Program-made: the position numbers and the translations under genes
Part shown: positions 20,563 to 28,868 of the stretch, piece after piece
How the letters are laid out: the number at the start of each line of letters is the position of its first letter
How positions within the stretch are numbered: position 1 is the stretch's first letter
Assembly (NCBI GenBank): GCA_013416395.1
Contig: JACCEP010000005.1
Span: forward strand, 1-64,000
DNA from: Alcaligenaceae bacterium
GTDB lineage: Bacteria; Pseudomonadota; Gammaproteobacteria; Burkholderiales; Burkholderiaceae_B
DNA: 64,000 bases
Direction of reading: 5' to 3'
The notes under the pieces: generated by a model
The model's database searches: none
Told to the model about the DNA's origin: nothing
The model's input: the letters and a program-made list of their open reading frames with translations, nothing else

Positions 20563-20604
20563 AAAAAACCCCGAAGCTGGCATACGCCCGTCTCGGGGTT
20601 TTTT
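20563..20604 (+). terminator. Intrinsic terminator after etfA
   Basis: AAAAAACCCCGA (20563-20574) pairs with TCGGGGTTTTTT (20593-20604). The stem has A-rich and T-rich arms, so it can work in both directions. Confidence 0.9.
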
Positions 20605-20679
20605 GTTGAAAGCAGCTGGCGTAGTTTTGTTCTTGTGCCTGAATCCGGCTGAAATGCGCCAGGGCGCAGAGATGCCTCG

Positions 20680-20791
20680 CTCACAGCACTATCAATGCTG
20701 TGAGCGCAGTACTGTGGACGCCGTAAGCAACAGCACTGTGGGGGGCGGTAAGCACAGCACCGTGGAGGCGTAAGCACAGCTCTGTGGAGGC
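20680..20791 (+). repeat. Hairpin followed by degenerate repeats containing GCAC-GTG cores
   Basis: CTCACAGCA (20680-20688) pairs perfectly with TGCTGTGAG (20696-20704). Then follow four imperfect units beginning about 20701, 20723, 20748 and 20770, with consensus close to GTAAGCACAGCACTGTGGAG plus GCG. Each unit carries a small dyad, CACAG-CAC-TGTG-like. They sit 110-200 bases upstream of the acyl-CoA dehydrogenase start. Confidence 0.65.
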
Positions 20792-20900
20792 GGTTAATAT
20801 ATGAGAAAAATTGCGCAGGCAAAGCCTGGGTTAAATGCTGCCCGTTGTACGCGTGTTCGATTGCGCTTTGACAATTAAATCAATAGATATTGGAGATTCT

Positions 20901-22724
20901 GTGACTTACCGAGCCCCCTTAGATGATATTCGTTTTGTTATTAAAGAGCTTGCGGGCCTGGATGACGTACTGGCAATGCCAGGCTTTGAAGAGGTGTCTG
21001 AAGATCTGGTTGATGCGGTGCTCGAAGAAAACGCACGCTTCGTCGAGCAGGCGCTTGCTCCGTTGAATCACAGTGGTGATACGGATCCGGCCAAATGGAG
21101 CGATGGCAAGGTTGAAACGTCGCCTGGCTTCAAAGAAGCCTTTCAGGAGTTCGCGCAGGGTGGGTGGCAAGGGCTGCAGCACGAGATTAAATGGGGGGGG
21201 CAAGGCTTGCCCAAGCTCGTGGGCGCGCCCACGGGTGAAAACCTTAACGCTGCCAATCTGTCGTTTGCCCTGTGTCCTTTGCTGACTGATGGTGTCATTG
21301 AGGCTCTGACGGCGGTAGGCACGCCCGAACAGCAAAATTTATTTATTCCGCCCATGCTTGAAGGCCGCTGGACGGGCACCATGAACCTTACCGAGCCTCA
21401 GGCCGGGTCAGACCTGGCATTGGTTTCGAGCAAGGCAGTAAAGCAGGATGATGGTACCTATCGTCTGTCAGGCCAGAAAATTTTCATCACGTATGGCGAG
21501 CACGACATGGCCGAGAATATCGTCCATCTGGTGCTGGCCCGCACGCCTGATGCGCCCAAAGGCGTAAAAGGCATATCACTGTTTATTGTCCCCAAGTACC
21601 TTGTCAATGATGATGGTTCGCTTGGTGCGCACAACGACGTGTGGTGTGCTTCTATTGAACACAAGCTGGGTATTCATGGCAGCCCAACCACCGTTTTGAT
21701 GTACGGTGCAGGTAAAGGTGATGTGGGCGAGGGGGCTATCGGGCACCTGGTAGGTGAAGAAAATCGTGGCCTTGAGTACATGTTTATCATGATGAACGCC
21801 GCCCGTTATGCGGTAGGTGTGCAGGGTATTGCACTGTCCGAACGTGCCCTGCAGCACGCCGACGCTTATGCGCGTGACCGCCAGCAGGGGCAGGCGCTTG
21901 AAGGGTCTCAGGGGCCTGTTGCGATTGTTAACCACCCCGATGTGCAGCGCATGCTCATGACCATGAAAGCGCTTACCGAAGGCACTCGTGCTATGGCCTA
22001 TGTGGCGGCGGCGGCCTTTGATAAGTCGCGCCACCATCCAGACGCTCAAGAACAAGCGCGCAACAAGGCCCTGTATGAGTATCTGGTGCCGTTGGTAAAA
22101 GGCCTTTCCACTGAGTCATCTATCGAAGTGGCCTCACTGGGTGTGCAGGTGCATGGCGGCATGGGTTACATCGAAGAAACGGGTGCGGCGCAGTACTATC
22201 GCGACGCCCGCATTTTGACCATTTATGAAGGCACAACGGCGATTCAGGCCAATGATTTTGTCGGGCGTAAGGTATTGCGCGATGGTGGCGCTACCGCCAA
22301 GGCTCTTGCCTCTCAAATGTACGCAACCGTGGCTGAGCTCGAAGAAGCGGCCAACCAGGGCGGCGATGATGCCGGAGGGTTTGCCCTGATGGCGCGCAGG
22401 CTGGCCGCCGCGATAGATGCTAATGAGCAGGCCACTCACTTTGTACTGGCCAATGCCAAAGAGTCACCGCGTGCGGTTTTTACGGGTAGCGTGAGCTACC
22501 TCATGTTGGCGGGCATCGTATACGCAGGCTGGCAAATGGCACGCGCTGCGCTGGCTTGTCACAAGCGTATGGTCGACGGGGCTGCCACGGCATTTCATAC
22601 GCAGAAGCTCGCGACCAGTATTTTTTATGCGGCGTATATTTTGCCGCGAGCTCAAGCCATGTCTACCGCCATCCAGGAAGGTGAACTGGCTGGGCGGTAT
22701 GCGGCAGTGGCCTTGGCAAAGTAA
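20901..22724 (+). CDS. Acyl-CoA dehydrogenase with C-terminal extension (about 600-aa type)
   Basis: FAD enzyme that oxidises an acyl-CoA and reduces ETF. The 607-aa protein belongs to the large acyl-CoA dehydrogenase class (about 600 aa, AcadC/DmdC-like) with N-terminal helical domain, middle domain (MNLTEPQAGSDLALVSSKA near residue 160, GQKIFITYGEHD), C-terminal domain (GVQVHGGMGYIEETGAAQYYRD; YEGTTAIQAND, the catalytic-Glu segment) and an extra helical C-terminal domain. The frame is open to 20835, but GGAG at 20892-20895 and the family start (M)TYRAPLDDIRF fix GTG 20901. Substrate chain length is not readable. The preceding etfBA genes could supply its electron acceptor. Confidence 0.92.
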   Translation: MTYRAPLDDIRFVIKELAGLDDVLAMPGFEEVSEDLVDAVLEENARFVEQALAPLNHSGDTDPAKWSDGKVETSPGFKEAFQEFAQGGWQGLQHEIKWGGQGLPKLVGAPTGENLNAANLSFALCPLLTDGVIEALTAVGTPEQQNLFIPPMLEGRWTGTMNLTEPQAGSDLALVSSKAVKQDDGTYRLSGQKIFITYGEHDMAENIVHLVLARTPDAPKGVKGISLFIVPKYLVNDDGSLGAHNDVWCASIEHKLGIHGSPTTVLMYGAGKGDVGEGAIGHLVGEENRGLEYMFIMMNAARYAVGVQGIALSERALQHADAYARDRQQGQALEGSQGPVAIVNHPDVQRMLMTMKALTEGTRAMAYVAAAAFDKSRHHPDAQEQARNKALYEYLVPLVKGLSTESSIEVASLGVQVHGGMGYIEETGAAQYYRDARILTIYEGTTAIQANDFVGRKVLRDGGATAKALASQMYATVAELEEAANQGGDDAGGFALMARRLAAAIDANEQATHFVLANAKESPRAVFTGSVSYLMLAGIVYAGWQMARAALACHKRMVDGAATAFHTQKLATSIFYAAYILPRAQAMSTAIQEGELAGRYAAVALAK

Positions 22725-22844
22725 AAAACTGAATCTGGCAGGCGGAATAAGTTAATACGTAAAGTCTATTTCCGTTTGCCAGCTTATGCTGTCACACTAT
22801 ATGGCCTAACTTTGTTGTTCAATTGCCTTATAAAGAGAGCTTCT

Positions 22845-23483
22845 ATGACTACTTTGCGTCTGGGCGATATTGCCCCTGATTTCGAGCAGAACTCTTCCGC
22901 CGGAACCATCCGGTTTCATGAGTGGCTGGGTGACAGCTGGGGCGTTTTGTTTTCGCATCCTGCTGACTTCACGCCTGTCTGCACAACTGAATTGGGTTAT
23001 ACGTCTATCGTCGAGGGTGAGTTTGCCAAGCGCAATGCCAAGGTGATTGCAGTTTCGGTAGATGGCGCTGAGTCTCATAAAAAGTGGATCGAAGACATCA
23101 ACGACACTCAGAACACCACTCTGACGTTTCCGATTCTTGCCGACCCAGATCATAAAGTGGCAACACTTTATGACATGATTCACCCTAATGCCAGCACCAC
23201 GGCGACGGTGCGCTCGGTATTCATTATTGACCCAGCCAAAAAGATTCGGCTGACATTAACGTACCCTGCCAGCACAGGGCGCAACTTTGACGAGATTCTT
23301 CGTGTGCTCGATTCACTGCAGCTGACCGACAACTACAGTGTTGCCACGCCCGTCAACTGGAAGCAGGGTGAGGATGTCATTATTGTTCCTTCAATATCTG
23401 ACGAGGTGGCCAAGGAAAAATTTCCTAAAGGATTTAAAGCCTTGCGCCCTTATTTGCGTTTAACCCCTCAGCCTAACAAGTAA
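22845..23483 (+). CDS. 1-Cys peroxiredoxin (Prx6/AhpC-TSA family)
   Basis: Thiol peroxidase reducing hydrogen peroxide and organic peroxides. The 212-aa protein has the peroxidatic cysteine C46 in ADFTPVCTTELG, and the long C-terminal domain (GEDVIIVPSISDEVAKEKFPKG, LRPYLRLTP) typical of the Prx6 class, which lacks a nearby resolving cysteine. ATG 22845 with a GAGAG upstream gives the family N-terminus MTTLRLGDIAPDFEQ; the frame is open to 22776. Upstream, CTGGCA-CGGAA and TTCCG-TGCCAG (22735-22782) form an imperfect hairpin between the two genes. Confidence 0.95.
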   Translation: MTTLRLGDIAPDFEQNSSAGTIRFHEWLGDSWGVLFSHPADFTPVCTTELGYTSIVEGEFAKRNAKVIAVSVDGAESHKKWIEDINDTQNTTLTFPILADPDHKVATLYDMIHPNASTTATVRSVFIIDPAKKIRLTLTYPASTGRNFDEILRVLDSLQLTDNYSVATPVNWKQGEDVIIVPSISDEVAKEKFPKGFKALRPYLRLTPQPNK

Positions 23484-23502
23484 ATCTTAGCGTGTAGAGT
23501 AA

Positions 23503-23527
23503 TCAGGTCGCGATCAGCGCGGCCTGA
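23503..23527 (+). other. Hairpin in peroxiredoxin 3' region
   Basis: TCAGGTCGCG pairs with CGCGGCCTGA around a five-base ATCAG loop (one G-U pair). It is not followed by a T-tract, so it is not itself an intrinsic terminator; it may stabilise the 3' UTR or begin a small RNA that ends at the 23696 terminator. Confidence 0.4.
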
Positions 23528-23651
23528 GTTGGTCTGGAGCACAACCGTAAACTGCCAGTATGCATAAGCGGTACTACCTCAGGGCGTTTTGCAAATCCAG
23601 GTTATGCGCCTAAGGCAGTCGCCCAACTGCCACACTTTTCACCAAGTATGC

Positions 23652-23696
23652 ACACCCCAAATACAGAGCTCCTGCTTTGTATTTGGGGTGTTTTTT
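23652..23696 (+). terminator. Strong intrinsic terminator
   Basis: CACCCCAAATACA (23653-23665) pairs perfectly with TGTATTTGGGGTG (23678-23690) and is followed by six T residues. It closes the peroxiredoxin transcript, or a small RNA from this spacer. Confidence 0.9.
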
Positions 23697-23878
23697 ATTG
23701 TGGATTTACAACAGGCCAAAGCCAGGCTGGTGGTTAGGCGTTAGCTTCCCCCAGAGAGTATATGGAATAGGGCCTGGCTGGTTGCCGACGGGCGCTTCGC
23801 AGGCTTTTGTCGCAGAAGTCTTGAGGTGACGATGTACCGCAAGCCATGCTGCCTGAAGTACTCATTGCAAAAAATCGC

Positions 23879-23924
23879 TTGCAAAGCTAACTGATGTTTT
23901 ATACAGTACTGTTTATGCAGCCAG
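23879..23924 (+). promoter_or_regulatory. Putative promoter overlapped by LexA-like sites
   Basis: A -35-like TTGCAA (23879-23884) and a -10-like TATACA (23900-23905, 15-base spacer) are overlapped by CTGATGTTTTATACAG (23891-23906), which fits CTG-N10-CAG with one mismatch to the CTGT-N8-ACAG LexA consensus. A second CTG-N10-CAG overlaps at 23909-23924. This is consistent with SOS control of the gene at 24030, but rests on motif reading only. Confidence 0.35.
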
Positions 23925-24029
23925 TGTGTTTTGCCGCATTGGCCAGGTGCCCCGTATAGCGGGGTTTGGGCGGGGGGCAAGGTTGCCCTCTTATTGCCAA
24001 GTCATTCCTTTGTCTTATGGGGTTTAATC

Positions 24030-24206
24030 ATGAAATCCATCGCTTCCCGCCACGTTTCTACCAATTGGTCACGTTCTGCCCGCAAGAGGCAGGGCAAATC
24101 TGCCACGCTAACGCGCGGTGCCATGGTGGTTGACGTCGTGCTCGTTCTCGCCTGGGGTGCCACCATACCTGGCCTAATGTGGCTGGGGGTGGCTAGCGGC
24201 TTTTAA
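24030..24206 (+). CDS. Small single-pass membrane protein of unknown function
   Basis: A 58-aa protein that I do not recognise. It has a strongly basic N-terminal half (Arg/Lys/Ser-rich, residues 1-29) and one hydrophobic helix at about residues 31-57 (VVDVVLVLAWGATIPGLMWL), so it is probably an inner-membrane protein with its N-terminus in the cytoplasm. TATGGGG seven bases upstream is a good ribosome binding site for ATG 24030; the frame is open further upstream to 23931, but without support. It has its own putative promoter with LexA-like boxes, about 120 bases upstream, and lies before the rplS promoter. Small membrane proteins under LexA control act as division inhibitors in other bacteria; that role is only a hypothesis here. 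Confidence 0.6.
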   Translation: MKSIASRHVSTNWSRSARKRQGKSATLTRGAMVVDVVLVLAWGATIPGLMWLGVASGF

Positions 24207-24229
24207 ATTGCTGCGGCGCATTGTATAAT
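24201..24229 (+). promoter_or_regulatory. Putative rplS promoter
   Basis: A perfect -10 hexamer TATAAT at 24224-24229 with a weak -35 (TTTTAA, 24201-24206) at 17 bases. It implies a leader of about 115 bases for rplS, containing a small hairpin GGTCTT (24292-24297) / AAGACC (24304-24309). Confidence 0.6.
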
Positions 24230-24350
24230 TGCGGACTTTGCTAACTCATCCTCTGACGGGCCTTATCCGGTTAACAACAAGGTTGGCCAGCGGTCTTGTA
24301 ATAAAGACCAAAAAAACAGCCCGCATCAAGATGAAACCAGGAGCTTTACC

Positions 24351-24740
24351 GTGAACCTAATCGAAACCATCGAGCAGGAAGAAATCGCCCGCCTTACAGG
24401 CGGCGAAGCCAAGCCAGCATTTGCCCCTGGCGACACCGTTATTGTTAACGTTAATGTCGTTGAAGGCACCCGCAAGCGTGTACAGGCATACGAAGGTGTT
24501 GTAATCGCCCGACGCAATCGCGGCCTTAACTCATCGTTTATCGTGCGCAAGATCTCATCGGGTGAAGCCGTTGAGCGTACGTTCCAGCTTTACTCACCGC
24601 AAATTGCCAGCATCGAAGTAAAACGTCGTGGCGATGTGCGTCGTGCTAAACTGTACTACCTCCGTAGCCGTTCGGGTAAAGCCGCTCGTATCAAAGAGAA
24701 GCTGGTTCGCAAATCGGCCAAGGTGGCCGCTGTTAAATAA
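24351..24740 (+). CDS. rplS: 50S ribosomal protein L19
   Basis: Ribosomal protein at the 30S-50S interface, 129 aa (E. coli 115). The signature segments [55 protein letters not shown] and [14 protein letters not shown] are present; the extra length is a basic C-terminal tail. The start is GTG 24351, seven bases after AGGAG. In most proteobacteria rplS closes the rpsP-rimM-trmD-rplS operon. Here the upstream neighbour is an unrelated small gene and rplS has its own -10 box, so it is detached from that operon. A terminator follows at 24765. Confidence 0.98.
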   Translation: MNLIETIEQEEIARLTGGEAKPAFAPGDTVIVNVNVVEGTRKRVQAYEGVVIARRNRGLNSSFIVRKISSGEAVERTFQLYSPQIASIEVKRRGDVRRAKLYYLRSRSGKAARIKEKLVRKSAKVAAVK

Positions 24741-24764
24741 GCAGTCACATCTTCGATTACCAGC

Positions 24765-24788
24765 AAGGGCACCCGGCGGGTGCCCTTT
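24765..24788 (+). terminator. Intrinsic terminator after rplS
   Basis: AAGGGCACCC (24765-24774) pairs with GGGTGCCCTT (24778-24787) around a three-base loop, followed by TTGTGTTTT. It ends eight bases before the start codon of the next gene, so nudL-like transcription must begin elsewhere or by read-through. Confidence 0.8.
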
Positions 24789-24795
24789 GTGTTTT

Positions 24796-25542
24796 ATGGA
24801 TTCTATGTCGGAAAGCAAGTCACCTCTTGGGCGCAAACGCGTTGTAGTGACTCCGGGGTTTGATCCCCAAAGTCAGCCTGTTGTCCCCGCAGATTTGCTG
24901 GCGCCGCTTTCACAAGACAGCATCCAGCTCGACTTCATATGCTCGTCGTTTGGTCGCAGCATAGACTGGAAAGTCGAGCCCATATTTACCGAGTCCTTTA
25001 GCGCTGACCTCCTGCATCCTGCGGGTGTGGTTCAGGCGGCCGTGTTCGTGCCGCTCGTTCAACGACCATCTGGCCTGCATGTGCTGTTTACCAAGCGTGC
25101 TTCGCATTTGTATGACCACGCTGGGCAAATTTGTTTTCCAGGTGGGCGTATCGAGCGCACTGATCGCGATGCCGTTGCGGCTGCCTTACGCGAAACCTAC
25201 GAAGAAATCGGGGTTGCGCCAGAGTTCATCCAGCTTATTGGTACTCATCCCAGTTTCTTGACGTCTACCCGCTTTACCATGACGCCGGTTATAGGTGTGA
25301 TACGGCCAGGCTTTACCATTACACCCGATACAACAGAGGTGGCTGAGGTATTCGAGGTGCCATTGTCAGTGCTGCTGGATCCGCGCCTTCATCGGCTGCA
25401 TCAGGCCAATCTGCCAGACGGCGGCCATCGTTTTTATTTTTCGATTACCTGGCAGTCTTACTTTATCTGGGGTGCAACGGCCGCGCTCATCCGAAATATT
25501 TACCACTATTTGTCAGCGGCCGAGCTAAAAATTAAAGGCTAA
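24796..25542 (+). CDS. Nudix hydrolase, CoA pyrophosphatase (NudL) type
   Basis: Nudix enzyme of the CoA diphosphatase subfamily, which hydrolyses CoA and its derivatives to phosphopantetheine and 3',5'-ADP. The diagnostic segment is LFTKRASHLYDHAGQICFPG followed by GRIERTD and LRETYEEIG (about residues 101-145): the UPF0035-type signature plus the Nudix metal-binding REXXEEXG. The C-terminal part binds near VIGVIRPGFTITPDTTEV. The frame is open far upstream through rplS; ATG 24796 is chosen (248 aa), with ATG 24805 as an alternative. No clear ribosome binding site exists because the rplS terminator lies directly before it. Confidence 0.88.
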   Translation: MDSMSESKSPLGRKRVVVTPGFDPQSQPVVPADLLAPLSQDSIQLDFICSSFGRSIDWKVEPIFTESFSADLLHPAGVVQAAVFVPLVQRPSGLHVLFTKRASHLYDHAGQICFPGGRIERTDRDAVAAALRETYEEIGVAPEFIQLIGTHPSFLTSTRFTMTPVIGVIRPGFTITPDTTEVAEVFEVPLSVLLDPRLHRLHQANLPDGGHRFYFSITWQSYFIWGATAALIRNIYHYLSAAELKIKG

Positions 25543-25586
25543 ATGCTAGCGCGTTGCTTCTGGCGGCAGGGCCGCCTTACGGGCTG

Positions 25587-26492
25587 TTAGTATCGGCTTC
25601 TTGCTTCGTTTTCGGCCAGTATGCGCTTATACAAGTCATGACGCTCGGGTGCAATCTTGCCGTCTTTAAGCGCATTGAGCACGCCACAGTCAGGCTCATG
25701 GCGATGTGTGCAGTTGTAAAAACGACACAGGCCAATTACGTCATCAAATTCCGGAAACCCCTGCACGATTTCGTCGGGTGTGAGATGCGATAGCCCAAAA
25801 GCCTGAAAGCCGGGAGAATCAATAATATCGCCCGTGCTGCCGGGCAGATGGTAAAGACGTGTGCTGGTGGTGGTGTGCTTGCCAGCGCCCAGAGCCTGGG
25901 AGTGCTCGCGCGTTGCGGCGGCGGCGTCGGGTACCAAGGCATTCAATAGTGTTGATTTACCCATACCGCTTTGCCCCAGCAGCAGGCTGCATTTGTCTTG
26001 CAGTACGCTACTTAATTCTGCGTTGACTTCAGCCGTTGTAAGCGCACTTAGCTCAATAACTTTGAATCCGGCGGCGACAATATGCCGCAGTCGCTGCCTG
26101 GCCAGCGGCATGCTGCCATGCAGATCTGACTTGTTCAGAATAATAATGGGCTCAATATCGACACTGCGTGCCGCGACCAACGCACGACCCAGTAAGTCGT
26201 CAGAAAATAACGGTTCGGGTGCGACCACAATAAGCAGTTGATCAACATTGGCGGCAAATTGCTTTGTACGCGTGTCGTCAGAGCGGTAGAGTAAATTGCG
26301 ACGCGGAAGAATGCGGTCTATGGAGCCTTCATCATTGCCTTGTGGCGTAAAGGCTACCAGGTCGCCAACCGTGGCCTGCGATTTTTTGCCACGAGGAAAG
26401 CATTTGCGCAGGCTTCCATCGGCCAATTCAACCGTATAGTGACGCCCATGCGCGGCAATGACGCGCCCCTGCGGGACAGGGGTGTTATCCAT
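25587..26492 (-). CDS. rsgA: Ribosome small subunit-dependent GTPase
   Basis: Circularly permuted GTPase that checks 30S maturation. The protein has 301 aa with an N-terminal OB fold (residues 8-70, GRVIAAHGRHYTVELADG), then the permuted GTPase motifs in order G4 NKSD, G5 SALT, G1 GQSGMGKST, G2 TTTS and G3 DSPG, and a C-terminal zinc site CRFYNCTHRHEPDC. The order G4-G1-G3 is diagnostic. The gene is on the minus strand and its start overlaps the end of the M48 protease gene by eight bases (26485-26492), so the two are co-transcribed and probably coupled. Confidence 0.97.
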   Translation of the reverse strand: MDNTPVPQGRVIAAHGRHYTVELADGSLRKCFPRGKKSQATVGDLVAFTPQGNDEGSIDRILPRRNLLYRSDDTRTKQFAANVDQLLIVVAPEPLFSDDLLGRALVAARSVDIEPIIILNKSDLHGSMPLARQRLRHIVAAGFKVIELSALTTAEVNAELSSVLQDKCSLLLGQSGMGKSTLLNALVPDAAAATREHSQALGAGKHTTTSTRLYHLPGSTGDIIDSPGFQAFGLSHLTPDEIVQGFPEFDDVIGLCRFYNCTHRHEPDCGVLNALKDGKIAPERHDLYKRILAENEARSRY

Positions 26493-27729
26493 GTTTGATG
26501 TGTTGTATGCGTATCACGGCGGGCGGGTGGCTATCGTAAAACGCTGAGTGTACCGGATCGGGTGTTAATGTGGCGGCATTGTCGTCATATAGTTTCACCA
26601 GAGCCGAAACCAGCCAGTCTGAAGGGCACTGTGCTGTCGCATAGCGGTCGGCCTGAAACTCGTCACGCCTGGACATCCAGCTGGCCAGAGGTGTGATCCA
26701 GAAGGTAAAAACAGGAACGGCCAGAAACATCAAGATGAGTGCCAGCGCGTCGTTGGAACGGCCCAACTGCGGGATGACGCCAAGCTGTGTATAAAACCAC
26801 ACTTGTTGCGAAAGCCATCCTAGTAGCAAAAAGAACACCAGCGCGGCACCAAAGCTGACGATCATGCGCCGGGTGATATGTTTGTGTTTGAAATGCCCAA
26901 GCTCATGCGCCAGCACCGCTTCGATTTCGTCAGTGCTAAGGCGCGCAAGCAGCGTGTCAAAAAACACGATTCGGCGTGACTTGCCCAGACCGGTGAAATA
27001 CGCATTGCCGTGCGCTGAGCGCCGTGAGCCGTCCATGACAAACAGGCCTTTTAACGAAAACCCGCAGCGTTGTGCCAGCGCATGAATGCGTTTGGCGACG
27101 TCGGGATTGTCGAGTGGCGTAAATTTGTTGAACAAGGGGGCAATAAAACTGGGAAATAGCCACAGAATGAGAAAATTGAAAACAACCCACAGACCCCAGG
27201 CCCACCAGACCCATGCAGGGCCGGCATTGCCCATAACCCACAGCACACAGGCTGCAAGGGGAGTGCCCAGCACCAGTGTCAAACCCAGTGTTTTGGCGGT
27301 GTCAGCAACAAAAAGCTTTGGCGTGACCCGGTTAAAGCCGAACTTCGCTTCTAGCTTGAAGCGCCTCCAGATGGCGAAGGGAAGACCTACCGTGCCTAAG
27401 ATGGCAAGTACGGCAGCAATGAGCGCCAGTTGTCGCAGGATTTCGCTGTCGATCAGCGCACCCAACCATACATCGAGAAACTGCAGGCCACCCAGCAGGG
27501 TAAGGCAAACCAGCACGGCAGCTTCGACAACATGCTCGATCATTGATAACTGCATTCTGGCGACCGTATAGTCGGCAGCGCGCTGGTGGCTGTAGAGGCC
27601 AATGCGGTCGGCGAACTCGGGGGGCACCTGCGCGCGATGGGTACGCACGTGTTTAATTTGGCGCGAAGCGAGCCAAAGACGGGTCAATACGTCGGCGAGC
27701 AGGAAAGCAACAAACAGCAGCGTAAACAT
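26485..27729 (-). CDS. M48 family membrane metalloprotease (Ste24/CAAX protease-like)
   Basis: Integral membrane zinc protease, 414 aa. Several transmembrane helices (N-terminus, about 60-90, 100-125, 150-195, 285-330) frame the cytosol-facing zinc site: HELGH (in [15 protein letters not shown]) with the third ligand Glu in the EFQADRYA segment. An N-terminal Peptidase_M48_N region with Ste24-like organisation (about 400 aa rather than the 290 of HtpX) suggests the CAAX-protease-like branch; bacteria lack CAAX prenylation, so the natural role is probably membrane protein quality control (inference). It is divergent from orn, with 46 bases between the starts, and overlaps rsgA downstream. The pair M48-rsgA next to orn is a known arrangement in betaproteobacteria. 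Confidence 0.92.
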   Translation of the reverse strand: MFTLLFVAFLLADVLTRLWLASRQIKHVRTHRAQVPPEFADRIGLYSHQRAADYTVARMQLSMIEHVVEAAVLVCLTLLGGLQFLDVWLGALIDSEILRQLALIAAVLAILGTVGLPFAIWRRFKLEAKFGFNRVTPKLFVADTAKTLGLTLVLGTPLAACVLWVMGNAGPAWVWWAWGLWVVFNFLILWLFPSFIAPLFNKFTPLDNPDVAKRIHALAQRCGFSLKGLFVMDGSRRSAHGNAYFTGLGKSRRIVFFDTLLARLSTDEIEAVLAHELGHFKHKHITRRMIVSFGAALVFFLLLGWLSQQVWFYTQLGVIPQLGRSNDALALILMFLAVPVFTFWITPLASWMSRRDEFQADRYATAQCPSDWLVSALVKLYDDNAATLTPDPVHSAFYDSHPPAVIRIQHIKHG

Positions 27730-27775
27730 AAATAGTGGGTGTGTGCGAAAATCTGTTTTTTCAAGGAAAGATTAT

Positions 27776-28321
27776 ATGGCGGTAAATGACCAGCGTCTGG
27801 TTTGGCTCGATATGGAGATGACCGGGCTAGATCCTGAAAAAGAACGCATTATCGAAGTGGCAATTGTTATCACGGAAGCGGATCTTGCTTTTGTCGCTGA
27901 AGGGCCTGTGCTTGTTATACATCAAAGCAATGAATTGCTTGATGCCATGGATCGGTGGAACACCGCGACACATGGTAAGAGTGGGCTTGTTGATAAAGTC
28001 AAGGCATCTACCTTAACCGAGGAAGAGGCCGAAGACCAGTTGCTTCAGTTCTTATTTCAGCATGTGCCTGCGGGCAAATCACCACTCTGTGGCAACACGG
28101 TCGGGCAGGATCGCCGTTTTATGGTCAAGTACATGCCCCGCCTTGAGGCGTTTTTTCATTATCGCAATCTTGATGTAAGCACGCTCAAAGAGCTGTCGCT
28201 GCGCTGGAAACCCGAGGTTTACCGCAGCTTCGTCAAGCAGAGCAAGCACGAAGCCTTGGCTGATATCTACGAATCCATTGACGAGCTCAAGCACTATCGC
28301 GAGCATTTCATCAAGCTCTGA
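27776..28321 (+). CDS. orn: Oligoribonuclease
   Basis: Essential 3'-5' exonuclease of the DEDDh class that degrades di- and short oligonucleotides, including pGpG from c-di-GMP breakdown. The 181-aa protein has catalytic D12 and E14 ([10 protein letters not shown]), a third Asp in [10 protein letters not shown], and the His and last Asp in KHEALADI. The frame is open to 27602, but ATG 27776, preceded by AAGGAAAG, gives the family N-terminus and length. It is divergent from the M48 gene. Confidence 0.97.
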   Translation: MAVNDQRLVWLDMEMTGLDPEKERIIEVAIVITEADLAFVAEGPVLVIHQSNELLDAMDRWNTATHGKSGLVDKVKASTLTEEEAEDQLLQFLFQHVPAGKSPLCGNTVGQDRRFMVKYMPRLEAFFHYRNLDVSTLKELSLRWKPEVYRSFVKQSKHEALADIYESIDELKHYREHFIKL

Positions 28322-28403
28322 TTGTTTGCGTGGTAACTGGCTTGCATGGGCCGTTGCAGATACCACGCGGCCATGCTTGTGTTTAAATAGTGTGCGATTT
28401 AAT

Positions 28404-28868
28404 ATGGCAAGGATGAAGCAGAAAACCTCGCACGAAAAGACTACCAGCTTGTTGCTTGATGACCAGTTGTGTTTTGCCCTGTACTCCACAGGGCTGGCCA
28501 TGAACAAAATCTATCGTAGCTTGCTGCGCGATCTCGGGCTGACCTATCCACAATATCTTGTCATGTTGGTACTCTGGGAGCGTGATGGCCTGACCGTGTC
28601 TGAAATCGGTGAGCGACTCTTTCTCGACTCGGCGACGTTGACGCCTCTGCTCAAACGGCTAGAAGTGGCGGGTCTTGTGCATCGTCAAAGAGCCCAGGCC
28701 GACGAGCGTCAGGTTATTGTTTCTCTTGCTCCAGACGGCGAAGCGCTCAAGAGCAGAGCAAATGCTGTGCAGCAAGGGGTCGTAGGTGCTACCCAGTGCT
28801 CGGCCGACGAGCTTGTTGCCACCCGCAAAGCCCTTGAAAGCCTGCGTGAGCGCTTGCTTCGGGCTTGA
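28404..28868 (+). CDS. ohrR: Organic hydroperoxide-sensing MarR-family repressor (OhrR)
   Basis: Winged-helix repressor of 154 aa. The reactive cysteine C23 in [20 protein letters not shown] and the segment [16 protein letters not shown] are hallmarks of OhrR; the recognition helix is around [13 protein letters not shown] and the wing contains ADERQ. Oxidation of the cysteine by organic peroxides releases DNA. The likely target ohr lies 650 bases downstream on the same strand, which supports the call. The start is ATG 28404 or 28413; neither has a strong ribosome binding site. Confidence 0.92.
   Translation: MARMKQKTSHEKTTSLLLDDQLCFALYSTGLAMNKIYRSLLRDLGLTYPQYLVMLVLWERDGLTVSEIGERLFLDSATLTPLLKRLEVAGLVHRQRAQADERQVIVSLAPDGEALKSRANAVQQGVVGATQCSADELVATRKALESLRERLLRA

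Larger units (their letters stand above)
20515..20900 (+). other. Spacer between etfA and acyl-CoA dehydrogenase
   Basis: No gene is supported in these 386 bases. They hold a terminator at 20563-20604, a perfect hairpin at 20680-20704, a set of degenerate 22-25-bp repeats to 20791, and an AT-rich stretch before the dehydrogenase start (20790-20890) that probably includes its promoter. Confidence 0.7.
23484..24029 (+). other. 545-base spacer with structured RNA signals and a LexA-like promoter
   Basis: No gene is supported between the peroxiredoxin and the small membrane protein. The first half holds a GC-rich hairpin (23503-23527) and a very strong terminator (23652-23696), 170-210 bases after the peroxiredoxin stop. 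The second half holds a putative promoter and two overlapping CTG-N10-CAG sites (23879-23924) ahead of the small gene at 24030. Confidence 0.6.

Noticed and set aside
20701-20791. Repeat array considered as CRISPR
   Set aside because: Units are contiguous and degenerate with no unique spacers, and no cas genes are in the window.
23484-23650. tRNA-like fold after the peroxiredoxin gene
   Set aside because: The hairpin does not combine with a T-arm or acceptor stem; no GTTCGAAT-type segment is seen.
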